The translations under genes were made by a program, and so were the position numbers. Below the pieces are notes generated by a model. That model saw only the letters and a list, made by a program, of their open reading frames with translations, did not search any database and had not been told where the DNA came from. DNA of 64,000 bases from JACCYI01 sp963828075 (GTDB lineage Bacteria > Actinomycetota > Thermoleophilia > Solirubrobacterales > Solirubrobacteraceae), in the NCBI GenBank assembly GCA_963828075.1, contig CAWHDH010000007.1:281156-345155 (forward strand), read 5' to 3'. Positions 7,243 to 15,432 of the stretch are shown here, in pieces (positions within the stretch are counted from its first letter, which is position 1; each line of letters starts with the position of its first letter).

Positions 7243-9807
7243 TCACCGCCGGCGTCGGCTCTCGGCGACCTGGGTGATGACCCGCTCGGACCCGCGCCCC
7301 TTCAGGGTGCGCGCGTGGATGCGGAACCGCAGGCGTCCCTCCTTGATCCCGGTGACCCGGAACGTGGCGTAGGACTCGCCCCGCGCCCCGGTGATCGCGA
7401 CGCTTCCCAGCTCGGCGCGGCCGCGACTCGAGAACACGCGCGCCAGCCGGCGCTTGGAGAAGCGCGCGACGGACTCGCCGCCGCCGTCGACGTACTCGAT
7501 CTCAGAGACGATGAACTCGTCCTGCGGGTCGTCCCAGGAGACCGTCACGTCCGACGAGTTGGTGCCGTCGCCGAGCGCCTCGGAGTGCTGCTCGGACTGC
7601 CCGTCGTCGGTCACGACGTCCTCGAACGTCGACAGGTCGGTGTCGCAGTTCAGGCGAGAGTCGATCGCGTTGAGCACCGGCTGGAGCTCCTCGGCGCCGA
7701 CGCTCGGGTAGTAGGTGCCGCCGGTCTGATCGGCGATCCGCTGCAGGCGGCGCGCATCGACGCCGCGCCGCCCGATCCCGAGGCCGATCACGAACGTCTT
7801 GGGCCCAGTGCGGTGCAGCCCCGCGTACTCGCCCTCGTTGTGCGCGCCGTCGGTGAGGAAGATGCGGGCTCGGGCGGTCGGGTTCTGCGCGATCGCCGCC
7901 TCGAAGCCGGCGTTGTAGTTCGTCGAGCCGTGGTCGGCCTGGATGCGCTCGTCGACCAGCGCGAGCAGACGGTCGCGCTCCGCGGCGAACGCCTGGCCGC
8001 CGATCGTCAGCGGGAAGAACAGCTCCGCCGCCTCGGTGCCGAACTCGACGGCGCCGAGCTGCTCACCGGAATTGCGCGGCTTGGTGAGCAGGATCTTCAG
8101 CGCGCGGGCGCGCAGCGACAGCGGATCGGTGTCGGACATCGAGCCCGAGTCGTCGATGATCGCCTCGACGTTGCTCGCGGCGCGGCAGTGGTCGAGGTCG
8201 ACCTCCTCGTCGGCTCCCGGATCGGGTGGGAGGGGCGGCTCGGGCCTGGGCGGCTCCGGGCCGAGCACGATCGTGGCCGCGCCCGCCCGCTCACGCTGGC
8301 GCGGCGACGCGTAGAGCGACCCGACGAACACCTCGGTGCGCTTGTCGCCGGTGAGGTCGCCCAGCCCGGCGGAGGAGCGACCCGCGTAGTCGTCGGCGGC
8401 CGCGCCGGCGAGCCGTACGCCCGCGTTGCCCAGCAGCGACAGGTCGACGGCCGCGAGCCTCTCGGCGCCGAAGACGACGTACGCGGCGCCCGCGTCGCGA
8501 CGCTCGAGCGGATCGGCGAACGGCGCTCCGACGACCACGTCGGGCCGCCCGTCGCCGTTGTAATCGCCCACGCCGCTCACCGTCGCGCCGACCTGGTCGC
8601 CCGCGGCGGCGCCGGCGATGTCGACGACCCCCGGAGCCTTGGCGATCTCCGTCGTGCCACCGCCGCCGGCGCGGCCGGGGACGAGATAGACGTGGCCGGC
8701 GTCGATGCGCTCGCCGACGTCGGCGAGCTGGCCGGCGATGCCGAGGTCGGCACGGCCGTCGCCGTCGAGATCTCCCACCGCCGCGACCGACCCGCCGGCG
8801 ACCTCACCGGGCGCCCCGCGCAGCGCGTAGCCGCCCTCGCCCAGCGCGCCGAGGTTGACCGGCTCGGGTCCGGCCTTGCCGTAGACGACGTACGCCGCGC
8901 CGTCGAAGGTCGACTTCGGGCGGGTGAACGGCGCCCCGATCAGGATCTCCGGCAGCCCGTCGCCCGTCGAGTCCGGCACGCTCGCGACCGACCAGCCGGC
9001 GAGGCCGGGGACGCTCGCGTCGATGCGGAAGCCGCCGGCGCCGAGGCCGGAGCCATCGATGGCGCCGGCGCCGGCGGGGGTGAAGACGACGAGCGCGGTG
9101 CCGGTGTCGATGCCGTCGAGGCCCTCCGCCGTCGCCGCGTCGGAGCGGGGCGCGCCGAGGATGAGGTCGCGGCGGCCGTCGCCGTTGAGGTCGGGCGAGG
9201 ACGCGACCGAGAAGCCGAGCTGGTCGCCGGCGACCGGGCCGCTGACGGCGATCCCGCGGTCGCCGAGCGCGGCGAGATCGACGGGGTCAGAGCTCTTGGC
9301 GCCGAAGACGACATACGCCGCGCCCGCGTCCGGCCGGCCGGCCGGGTCGGCGAGGCGCGCGCCGACGAGCACGTCGCCGAGGCCGTCGCCGTTGATGTCG
9401 CCGGCCGCGGCGACGTCGAAACCGGCCTCGTCACCGGCGGCCGCGCCGTCGATCCGGAAGCCGCCCGCGCCGAGCCCGCCCAGGTCGATCGAGCCGGGGC
9501 GCGGGCCGGGGGCGACCGGGTCGCCGAACACGACCCAGGCGGCACCGGCGTCCTTGCGGCCGGCGCCGTCGAACAGGGCGCCGCCGATGACGACGTCGGT
9601 GGCGCCGTCGCCGTTGACGTCGCCCGCCGGGGCGACCGAGAAGCCCGCCCGGGTCCCCGCCGACGGCCCGTCGAAGCGGATGTCGGAGTCGGTCGCGAGG
9701 TCGAGCGTTCCGGTCAGCGGCAGCGGCGCCGCCCCTGCCGTCGCGGCGCCCGCAAGCAGGCCCGCGGCCGTGATGACGCCCAGCGCCAGCAGCCCTCGTG
9801 TGCGCAT
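7243..9807 (-). CDS. Secreted FG-GAP beta-propeller protein with VWA domain
   Basis: The 854-residue product starts at ATG 9807, supported by AAGGGAACAGG just upstream and a signal peptide (MRTRGLLALGVITAAG, then AGAAP). Seven FG-GAP repeats follow, each with a Ca-binding loop of the DxNGDGxxD type (DVNGDGATD, DINGDGLGD, DLNGDGRRD, DSTGDGLPE, DLDGDGRAD, DYNGDGRPD, DLTGDKRTE), enough for one seven-bladed integrin-alpha-like propeller. After a Pro-rich linker comes a VWA domain whose MIDAS reads DDSGSMS, then a C-terminal beta domain rich in Arg. Extracellular adhesion or ligand binding is the likely role. The Arg-rich C-terminus carries no LPxTG or membrane anchor. Confidence 0.85.
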   Translation of the reverse strand: MRTRGLLALGVITAAGLLAGAATAGAAPLPLTGTLDLATDSDIRFDGPSAGTRAGFSVAPAGDVNGDGATDVVIGGALFDGAGRKDAGAAWVVFGDPVAPGPRPGSIDLGGLGAGGFRIDGAAAGDEAGFDVAAAGDINGDGLGDVLVGARLADPAGRPDAGAAYVVFGAKSSDPVDLAALGDRGIAVSGPVAGDQLGFSVASSPDLNGDGRRDLILGAPRSDAATAEGLDGIDTGTALVVFTPAGAGAIDGSGLGAGGFRIDASVPGLAGWSVASVPDSTGDGLPEILIGAPFTRPKSTFDGAAYVVYGKAGPEPVNLGALGEGGYALRGAPGEVAGGSVAAVGDLDGDGRADLGIAGQLADVGERIDAGHVYLVPGRAGGGGTTEIAKAPGVVDIAGAAAGDQVGATVSGVGDYNGDGRPDVVVGAPFADPLERRDAGAAYVVFGAERLAAVDLSLLGNAGVRLAGAAADDYAGRSSAGLGDLTGDKRTEVFVGSLYASPRQRERAGAATIVLGPEPPRPEPPLPPDPGADEEVDLDHCRAASNVEAIIDDSGSMSDTDPLSLRARALKILLTKPRNSGEQLGAVEFGTEAAELFFPLTIGGQAFAAERDRLLALVDERIQADHGSTNYNAGFEAAIAQNPTARARIFLTDGAHNEGEYAGLHRTGPKTFVIGLGIGRRGVDARRLQRIADQTGGTYYPSVGAEELQPVLNAIDSRLNCDTDLSTFEDVVTDDGQSEQHSEALGDGTNSSDVTVSWDDPQDEFIVSEIEYVDGGGESVARFSKRRLARVFSSRGRAELGSVAITGARGESYATFRVTGIKEGRLRFRIHARTLKGRGSERVITQVAESRRRR

Positions 9808-9875
9808 CCTGTTCCCTTCGCTCGGACGTGTGCCCAGTCGACGGGGAGCCCGCCGGGAAGTTGCGCGGGTGCCTC

Positions 9876-10067
9876 TCAGCGTCTGCTGGAGGACTCCTCG
9901 CCGACGGGCGTGAATCCGGCGCACCGCAGCACCGGGAGCCGGGGGTATTTCGGGTAGGCCGGCTCGTCGCGCGAGCGCTCGCAGAGCGAGAACGTCGACC
10001 CGCGGGTGTTGGAGACGAGCCGCTGGTGGACGCAGGCGTCGCAGAGGCCGGCGGGCGGCCGCGCCAT
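9876..10067 (-). CDS. Small conserved cysteine-containing protein
   Basis: The 63-residue product begins MARPPAGLCDACVHQRLV. Four cysteines (C9, C12, and later SLCERS and VLRCAG) make a likely zinc ribbon, and the tail is Arg/Ser rich. I recognise the layout as a small protein family common in actinobacteria, with no known function. It lies 9 nt after the stop of the 98-residue gene and probably shares its transcript. Confidence 0.7.
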   Translation of the reverse strand: MARPPAGLCDACVHQRLVSNTRGSTFSLCERSRDEPAYPKYPRLPVLRCAGFTPVGEESSSRR

Positions 10068-10076
10068 CCGTCAGCG

Positions 10077-10373
10077 CTAGATCGGCCGGTGCCCGAGCCG
10101 GGCGAGCTCCTGATGGAGCTCGGCGACGCGGAGCTTGACCGGGTCGTCCTCGGGGCGGGCGTGGACCAGGCCCCACATCGCGTCGGCGGCCTGCTCGGCG
10201 GTCTCCGGCGTCGCCCGGGCGCGCATCTGCTCGACCAGCGCCAGCTCGAGGCGCTCGATCTTCTGCTCCGCGGTGCCTTCGCCCAGCTGCGGGAACGGGA
10301 CGCCGCGGAGGTGGTCCTCCCAGGCGCCCTTGACCATGGCGAAGCGGTTGCGCAGGGCGATCGGGTTGGTCAT
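10077..10373 (-). CDS. Conserved hypothetical, helical
   Basis: The 98-residue product is predicted almost wholly alpha-helical, with many charged residues and no membrane segment or recognisable motif. A TAGACT -10 box (10388-10383) ends 9 nt before the ATG, so the gene is probably leaderless and leads a two-gene transcript with the small cysteine protein. I cannot assign a function. Confidence 0.65.
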   Translation of the reverse strand: MTNPIALRNRFAMVKGAWEDHLRGVPFPQLGEGTAEQKIERLELALVEQMRARATPETAEQAADAMWGLVHARPEDDPVKLRVAELHQELARLGHRPI

Positions 10374-10390
10374 TCGGGCGCGAGTCTAGT

Positions 10391-10670
10391 GACGTCGTCC
10401 AGAGCCCGAGCGCCAGCGAAGGGCGGCCGGACGAAACCCCTCAATCCTGAGACTGCATGGGCGCTGAGAGAGCCGCCGCTAACCCGGTTTCGCCCGGCCA
10501 CCCTTCGCTGGCGCTCGGGTTCTGGGCGACGTTACGCGCCCGGCCACCCTTCGCTGGCGCTCGGGTTCTGGGCGACGTTACGCGCCCGGCCACCCTTCGC
10601 TCCGCTCGCGTTCTGGCGACGTCACGCGCCCGGCGGCCCCCCGCTCCGCTCGGGTTTGGGCGACGTTACA
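10391..10670. repeat. 46-bp tandem repeat array with an inverted copy
   Basis: Four head-to-tail units start at 10491, 10537, 10583 and 10627 (periods 46, 46, 44), each reading CGCCCGGCCACCCTTCGCT and on to GGGCGACGTTA. The first two are nearly identical, the last two are diverged and shortened. A fifth copy in inverted orientation lies at 10391-10430. The array ends directly at the -10 box of the ABC exporter, so copy number would change what sits upstream of that promoter. There are no spacers of the CRISPR kind. Confidence 0.85.
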
Positions 10671-10672
10671 GT
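10667..10672 (+). promoter_or_regulatory. -10 box for leaderless transcription of the ABC exporter
   Basis: TACAGT ends 6 nt before GTG 10679 and no Shine-Dalgarno is present. The box overlaps the end of the last 46-bp repeat unit. Confidence 0.5.
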
Positions 10673-10678
10673 AATTGC

Positions 10679-12448
10679 GTGAGCACCTTTCTCCGCCTCC
10701 TCGGTTTCCTGCGGCCCTACCGGCCGGGCGTGATCGCGTCCCTGGTCCTCGCCGCGCTGGCGATGGCCGGGACGGTCGCGCTGCCGGCGCTCACCGGTCG
10801 GGCGATCGACGAGATCCGCTCCGGGGACCGCTCCGCGCTGCAGTCGCTCGCGATCGCCATGGTCGTCGTCGGGATCCTGCGGCTGGGCTTCTCGGTGGCC
10901 CGGCGGCTGGTCGCCGGCAAGGTCTCGCTGGGGGTCGAGCTCGACCTCCGCGACCGCGTCTACGCGCACCTGCAGGCGCTCGAGCTGGGCTTCTTCGACG
11001 CCCAGCAGACCGGCCAGCTGATGTCGCGCGCCACCGTCGACCTGCAGGCGGTGCGCTTCTTCCTCGGCTACGGCCTGGTGTTCATCGCCCAGAGCGCGCT
11101 GACGATCGTGCTCGCCGCGGCGGCGATGTTCTACGTCCAACCGGACCTTGCCGCGATGGCGCTGATCCCCGTCCCCTTCGTCGTGCTCGTCGCCGCGCGC
11201 TTCAACCGCCGCTCCCGGCCCGCCCTCCAGGAGGTCCAGCAGCGCATCGCCGAGCTGACCGCCGATGCCGAGGAGAACGTCTCCGGCGTGCGCGTCGTGA
11301 AGGCCTTCGCCCGCGAGGAGCGCCAGATCGAGCGCTTCCGCGGCTCGGTCGCGCGGGTGTTCGAGCAGTCGATGATCGCCAACCGGCTGCGGGCCTTCTA
11401 CACCCCGTTCATCGGCTTCCTGCCGCAGCTGGGGCTCGCGGTCATCCTGCTCGCCGGCGGGCGGCAGGTGATCGCCGGGAAGCTGACGATCGGCGAGTTC
11501 ACCGCGTTCTACGCATACCTCCTGATGCTGATCTCGCCGATGCGCACGCTCGGCGTCGCGCTCGGCATGTCTCAGCGGGCGACCGCCTCCGGAAGGCGCC
11601 TGTTCGAGCTGCTCGACCGCGACCCGCGCCTCGTCTCGGCGCCCGGCGCGCCGGCGCTGCCGCCGGGGCGGGGGCGGGTCGAGCTTCGCGGGGTCTCGTT
11701 CGCCTACGCAGGCGCCGCCGAGCCGGTGCTGCGTGACATCGACCTGGCCGTCGAGGCGGGCACGACCGTCGCGCTCGTCGGGGCGACCGGGTCGGGCAAG
11801 AGCTCGCTGATCGGCCTCCTCCCCCGCCTCTACGACGCCACCGCGGGCGCGGTCCTGATCGACGGCGCCGACGTCCGCGATGTCGACGTCGTCTCGCTGC
11901 GCCGCGAGATCGCGCTCGTCACCGACGACCCCTTCCTGTTCAGCGCCACCGTGCACGAGAACATCGCCTACGCGCGGCCCGGCGCGTCGCGCGACGAGGT
12001 CGAGCGTGCCGCCGGGCGCGCCCAGGCGGCCGGCTTCATCGCCGAGCTGCCCGACGGCTACGACACGCGGGTGGGCGAGCGCGGGCTCACGCTGTCGGGT
12101 GGCCAGCGGCAGCGGATCGCGATCGCCCGGGCGCTCCTGGCCGACCCGCGGATCCTCATCCTCGACGACGCGACGTCGTCGGTCGACGCCTCGACCGAGC
12201 AGGCGATCAAGGCCGCGCTGCGCGAGGTCATGGCCGGTCGCACCACCTTCGTCATCGCCCACCGGCTCTCCACCATCGCGCTCGCCGACGACATCGTGGT
12301 GCTCGAGCGCGGCCGGATCGTGGCGCGCGGCGACCACGGCGCGCTCGTCCGCGAGTCCCCGCTCTACGCCGAGATCGCGGAGAAGGGCCTCCCCGACCAG
12401 GTCTTCCTGAACCGCAACCCGCCCGAGCGCGAGGTGGCCGGCCTGTGA
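10679..12448 (+). CDS. ABC exporter half-transporter, degenerate-site subunit
   Basis: The 589-residue product has a six-helix exporter TMD (about residues 15-310) and one NBD. The NBD has Walker A GATGSGKSS, signature LSGGQRQR, Walker B ILILDDATSS and H-loop VIAHRLS. The residue after the Walker B Asp is Asp, not the catalytic Glu. This is the hallmark of the degenerate-site half in heterodimeric exporters such as TM287/288 or BmrCD. GTG 10679 is chosen over upstream in-frame codons because they fall in the repeat array. It overlaps the next gene by 4 nt (GTGA). Drug or lipid export is typical; the substrate is unknown. Confidence 0.9.
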   Translation: MSTFLRLLGFLRPYRPGVIASLVLAALAMAGTVALPALTGRAIDEIRSGDRSALQSLAIAMVVVGILRLGFSVARRLVAGKVSLGVELDLRDRVYAHLQALELGFFDAQQTGQLMSRATVDLQAVRFFLGYGLVFIAQSALTIVLAAAAMFYVQPDLAAMALIPVPFVVLVAARFNRRSRPALQEVQQRIAELTADAEENVSGVRVVKAFAREERQIERFRGSVARVFEQSMIANRLRAFYTPFIGFLPQLGLAVILLAGGRQVIAGKLTIGEFTAFYAYLLMLISPMRTLGVALGMSQRATASGRRLFELLDRDPRLVSAPGAPALPPGRGRVELRGVSFAYAGAAEPVLRDIDLAVEAGTTVALVGATGSGKSSLIGLLPRLYDATAGAVLIDGADVRDVDVVSLRREIALVTDDPFLFSATVHENIAYARPGASRDEVERAAGRAQAAGFIAELPDGYDTRVGERGLTLSGGQRQRIAIARALLADPRILILDDATSSVDASTEQAIKAALREVMAGRTTFVIAHRLSTIALADDIVVLERGRIVARGDHGALVRESPLYAEIAEKGLPDQVFLNRNPPEREVAGL

Positions 12449-14274
12449 GCCCGCGCCGGCAGGCCCTGTCCGCGGAGACCACCCCCGAGCTCGGGCGGCT
12501 CGCCGACGTCCGCCGCCGCCTGAACGCCGGGCGAGGGCGCGGGCGTAAGCTGCGCGGCCTGCTGGAGCTGCTGCGGCCCTACCGGGGGCGCACGATCCTG
12601 ATGTTCGTCGCGCTCCTGGCGGCGACCGCGGCGTCGCTCGCGCCGCCGCCGCTGGCCAAGCTCGCCATCGACGACGGGATCGTCCCCGGCGACCTCGCGA
12701 CGCTCAACTGGGTCGTCGTCGGCTTCCTCGTCTCCGCGCTGGTCTACTGGGGCGCGACCTACGCGCAGACCTACCTCGTCGGCTGGGTCGGCCAGCGCGT
12801 GCTGCAGGACCTGCGCGTGCAGATCTTCGCCCACCTGCAGACGCTGTCGGTCGGCTTCTACTCGCGCCGCCAGGCCGGGGTGATCATCTCGCGGATGACC
12901 AACGACGTGCAGGCGCTCGACCAGCTCGTCACCGACGGCGTGGTCACCCTGTTCGGCTCCTCGCTGACGCTGATCGGGACCGCCGCGATCCTCATCGTGC
13001 TCGACGCCGAGCTCGCGCTGCTGACGTTCCTGATCTTCCCCCTGCTCGGGATCACGTCGCTGCTGTTCCGGATCGTCAGCGCCGACGCCTACCGGATCAC
13101 CCGCGAGCGCGTCGCGCAGATCACCGCGTACCTGCAGGAGTCCCTGTCGGGCATCCGCGTGGTCCGCGCGTTCGCGCAGGAGCCGCGCCACATCGCCCGC
13201 TTCTCCGAGCTCAACGAGGACAACCGCGTCGCGAACATGAAGACGGTCCACCTCAACGCCGCCTACTTCCCGGGCGTCGAGATGCTCAGCGCGCTGGTCA
13301 CCGTCGGGATCCTGCTGTACGGCGGCGTCCAGGCCATCGAGGGGGAGGTCACCGTCGGCGTGCTGGTCGCGTTCATCGCCGCGCTGAACGGCTTCTTCGA
13401 CCCGATCCAGTCGCTGTCGCAGCTCTACACGACTTACCAGGCCGGGATGGCGGCGCTCGACAAGATCTTCGAGCTGCTCGACGAGGAGCCCGACCTCGTC
13501 GAGCGCCAGGGCGCGATCGAGCTGCCCCGGCTGCGCGGCGAGATCGTGTTCCACGGGGTCACCTTCGCCTACGCACCCGGCGCGGCGCCCGCGCTCGCGG
13601 ACGTCGACCTGGTGATCCCGCCCGGCCAGACCGTCGCGCTCGTCGGCTCGACGGGCGCCGGCAAGTCGACGTTCGCCAAGCTCGTCGCCCGCTTCTACGA
13701 CCCGACCACCGGGCGCGTGCTCGTCGACGGCCACGACCTGCGCGAGGTCTCCGCCCGCTCGCTGCGGTCGCAGATGGGCATCGTCCCCCAGGAGGCGTTC
13801 CTGTTCAGCGGGACGATCGGCGACAACATCGCCTTCGGCCGCCCCGACGCCACCGGCGACGACGTCCGCGCCGCCGCCCGCGCCGTCGGCGCGCACGACT
13901 TCATCACCGGCCTGGAACACGGCTACGACACCGAGGTCGGCGAGCGCGGCGCGCAGCTCTCGGCCGGTCAGCGCCAGCTCGTCGCGTTCGCGCGCGCCCT
14001 GGTCGCCGACCCGCGCATTCTCGTGCTCGACGAGGCGACCTCGAACGTCGACATCCACACCGAGGGCCGGATCGAGGAGGGCCTGCGGCGCCTACTCGCC
14101 GGCCGCACCGCGATCGTGATCGCCCACCGCCTCTCGACCATCCGCCGCGCCGGGCGCATCGTCGTGCTCGACCACGGCCGCATCGTCGAGCAGGGCACGC
14201 ACGACGAGCTGCTCGACGCCCACGGCGCCTACTGGCGCCTGTACCGCGACTGGGCCGAGCAGGCGGCCGCGTAG
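12445..14274 (+). CDS. ABC exporter half-transporter, catalytic-Glu subunit
   Basis: The 609-residue product has a 35-residue cytosolic N-terminal extension, a six-helix TMD and an NBD with Walker A GSTGAGKST, Walker B ILVLDEATSN with the catalytic Glu, and VIAHRLS. Its signature is LSAGQRQL, not LSGGQ. In a heterodimer the altered signature pairs with the partner's Glu-to-Asp Walker B to form one weak site, while the partner's LSGGQ pairs with this Glu to form the active site. The complementary changes support an obligate heterodimer. Translation is coupled by a 4-nt overlap. Confidence 0.9.
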   Translation: MSPRRQALSAETTPELGRLADVRRRLNAGRGRGRKLRGLLELLRPYRGRTILMFVALLAATAASLAPPPLAKLAIDDGIVPGDLATLNWVVVGFLVSALVYWGATYAQTYLVGWVGQRVLQDLRVQIFAHLQTLSVGFYSRRQAGVIISRMTNDVQALDQLVTDGVVTLFGSSLTLIGTAAILIVLDAELALLTFLIFPLLGITSLLFRIVSADAYRITRERVAQITAYLQESLSGIRVVRAFAQEPRHIARFSELNEDNRVANMKTVHLNAAYFPGVEMLSALVTVGILLYGGVQAIEGEVTVGVLVAFIAALNGFFDPIQSLSQLYTTYQAGMAALDKIFELLDEEPDLVERQGAIELPRLRGEIVFHGVTFAYAPGAAPALADVDLVIPPGQTVALVGSTGAGKSTFAKLVARFYDPTTGRVLVDGHDLREVSARSLRSQMGIVPQEAFLFSGTIGDNIAFGRPDATGDDVRAAARAVGAHDFITGLEHGYDTEVGERGAQLSAGQRQLVAFARALVADPRILVLDEATSNVDIHTEGRIEEGLRRLLAGRTAIVIAHRLSTIRRAGRIVVLDHGRIVEQGTHDELLDAHGAYWRLYRDWAEQAAA

Positions 14275-14443
14275 CGACCCGAACACCGAGCGTCGAAAAG
14301 CGTGCCCTCGCCGGGCCGGGTGGCGAGTTCGGGGGCGCCGGCGTGCGGGCTCGCGCTGACGATTCAGTCTCCGCGGCCGGGCTCGGCCCAGTCGCGCCCG
14401 CCGGTTCTGCCTCTTTGCGGCGTCCAAGGACGACGAGGGAACC

Positions 14444-14990
14444 GGTCAATCACCCCCTCGGTCGGCCGAGTGCCGCTCGGGGGTGGTTCACCCTGTCATG
14501 GAGGGTGAACCACCCCCGTGGGCCCGGTGGGACCGGCTCGGGAGTGATTGACGCAAGCGGCGTCGAACCCATCGATGCCGCGCCCCGGCCACCGCGAGCC
14601 GGTGCGCTTCCCCTGTCGCTGGGCGGGAGACCCACCGCCAAGACCCCGCGGTGAAGGAGGCGGAGCCCTCCGGCGGCCGGCAGTGCCCCCGCAGCGAGGG
14701 GTTTGCGTGGGAGATCACGCCGTGCCGGCGCCCGGCCGCGAACCCCGCCCTCCGCGCGCCGGGCACAGAGAATCGCCGCGCTGTCCTGAGTAGGGGGCTC
14801 ATGGAACCCTTAGATAGGACAGCGGACGCAAGACCGCCCCTCCCGAGTGACCGGTCCCTCCCCGTGCTCGATGTCGCACGCCGCCAACCACCCGGTGGTC
14901 ACGCGGGGCCACCACGGGGGTGCTTGACGGTGTCATAGACCGTGAAGCACCCCCAAGCGGCCGGTGCGCGAAGCACGGGGGTGGTTGACG
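14444..14990. repeat. Hairpin repeat family with GTCATRG loop
   Basis: Two long hairpins share arm sequence and loop. The first pairs CGGGGGTGGTTCACCCT (14478-14494) with AGGGTGAACCACCCCCG (14502-14518), 17 perfect bp around loop GTCATGG. The second pairs 14916-14931 with 14939-14954, 16 bp with one G-G mismatch, around loop GTCATAG. Half-units with the same GGGGGTGRTTGAC core lie at 14444-14457 (inverted), 14538-14553 and 14977-14990. I do not recognise the family, and no copy is seen elsewhere in the window. Confidence 0.75.
14779..14824. other. Possible structured RNA element
   Basis: CGCTGTCCT (14779-14787) pairs perfectly with AGGACAGCG (14816-14824). Inside lies an asymmetric-looking internal loop (GAGT against AGAT) and a second short helix AGGG/CCCT, capped by about nine bases. 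This stem / internal loop / stem layout is what an RNA motif looks like, but it matches no riboswitch, SRP, RNase P or tmRNA signature that I know. There is no adjacent gene on the same strand. Confidence 0.3.
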
Positions 14991-15259
14991 TCCTTCACCG
15001 GCCGCGCCCACCCCTCCGATCACCGGCGCGAAAGCGGCGACCCGCCGCTCCCGGCCGTTGCCTCGATGACGCCGTTCCGCGCTAACGAACGCCGCCGCTT
15101 CCGCTCGACCGCAGCGGCCATTGATCGGTGCTCGTCGGGCGCGGATACCGGCTTCATCGCTACCGGGGCTCGGGAGCCACCTCGGCTTCCTCGCACGGGA
15201 CCTTGGCAGGACCCCTTGACGGGCAGCGGTGCCACAGATGATCCGGGCGGACGGGAGGG

Positions 15260-15374
15260 TGCACATCCCGACACTCGACGGCTGCTCCGAATCAATCGTC
15301 GGCTTGAGCACACAGCAGGGGCTCAGTCCGGCTTTCGATTGGCGAAGGGAGTTGATCGTCGGGTTGAGCACCCT
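15260..15374. repeat. Paired GTCGG palindromes, locus A
   Basis: Two imperfect palindromes start 60 bp apart. The first runs from GCACATCCCGACACTCGA (15261) to TCAATCGTCGGCTTGAGC (ends about 15309). The second runs from GCTCAGTCCGGC (15321) to TTGATCGTCGGGTTGAGC. Each has arms of about 18 nt closing on a loop of 12-16 nt. The same paired unit occurs at 36,848 and 50,789. Confidence 0.75.
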
Positions 15375-15432
15375 CGGTCGCCGTCCCGCCACCTCCCACC
15401 CGGTCTCGCCCTCGATGACCGCAGTTCCTGGG

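Larger units (their letters stand above)
14275..15432. other. Gene-free 1.16-kb region rich in palindromes
   Basis: No reading frame here resembles a protein. The stretch holds the GTCATRG hairpin family (14444-14990), an isolated 9-bp-stem structure (14779-14824) and one paired-palindrome locus (15260-15374). The rest shows nothing that I recognise. Confidence 0.7.

Noticed and set aside
7315..9957. 880-codon open frame antisense to the FG-GAP/VWA gene
   Set aside because: Low-complexity Arg/Glu/Ala composition and no motif; the opposite strand carries seven FG-GAP repeats and a signal peptide.
10491..10670. CRISPR-like array
   Set aside because: Units are contiguous with no spacers, and there are no cas genes; it is a plain tandem repeat.
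14640..14930. tmRNA, RNase P RNA or SRP RNA gene
   Set aside because: The diagnostic sequences (tmRNA tag and T arm, RNase P P4 core, SRP GGAAG loop) are absent.
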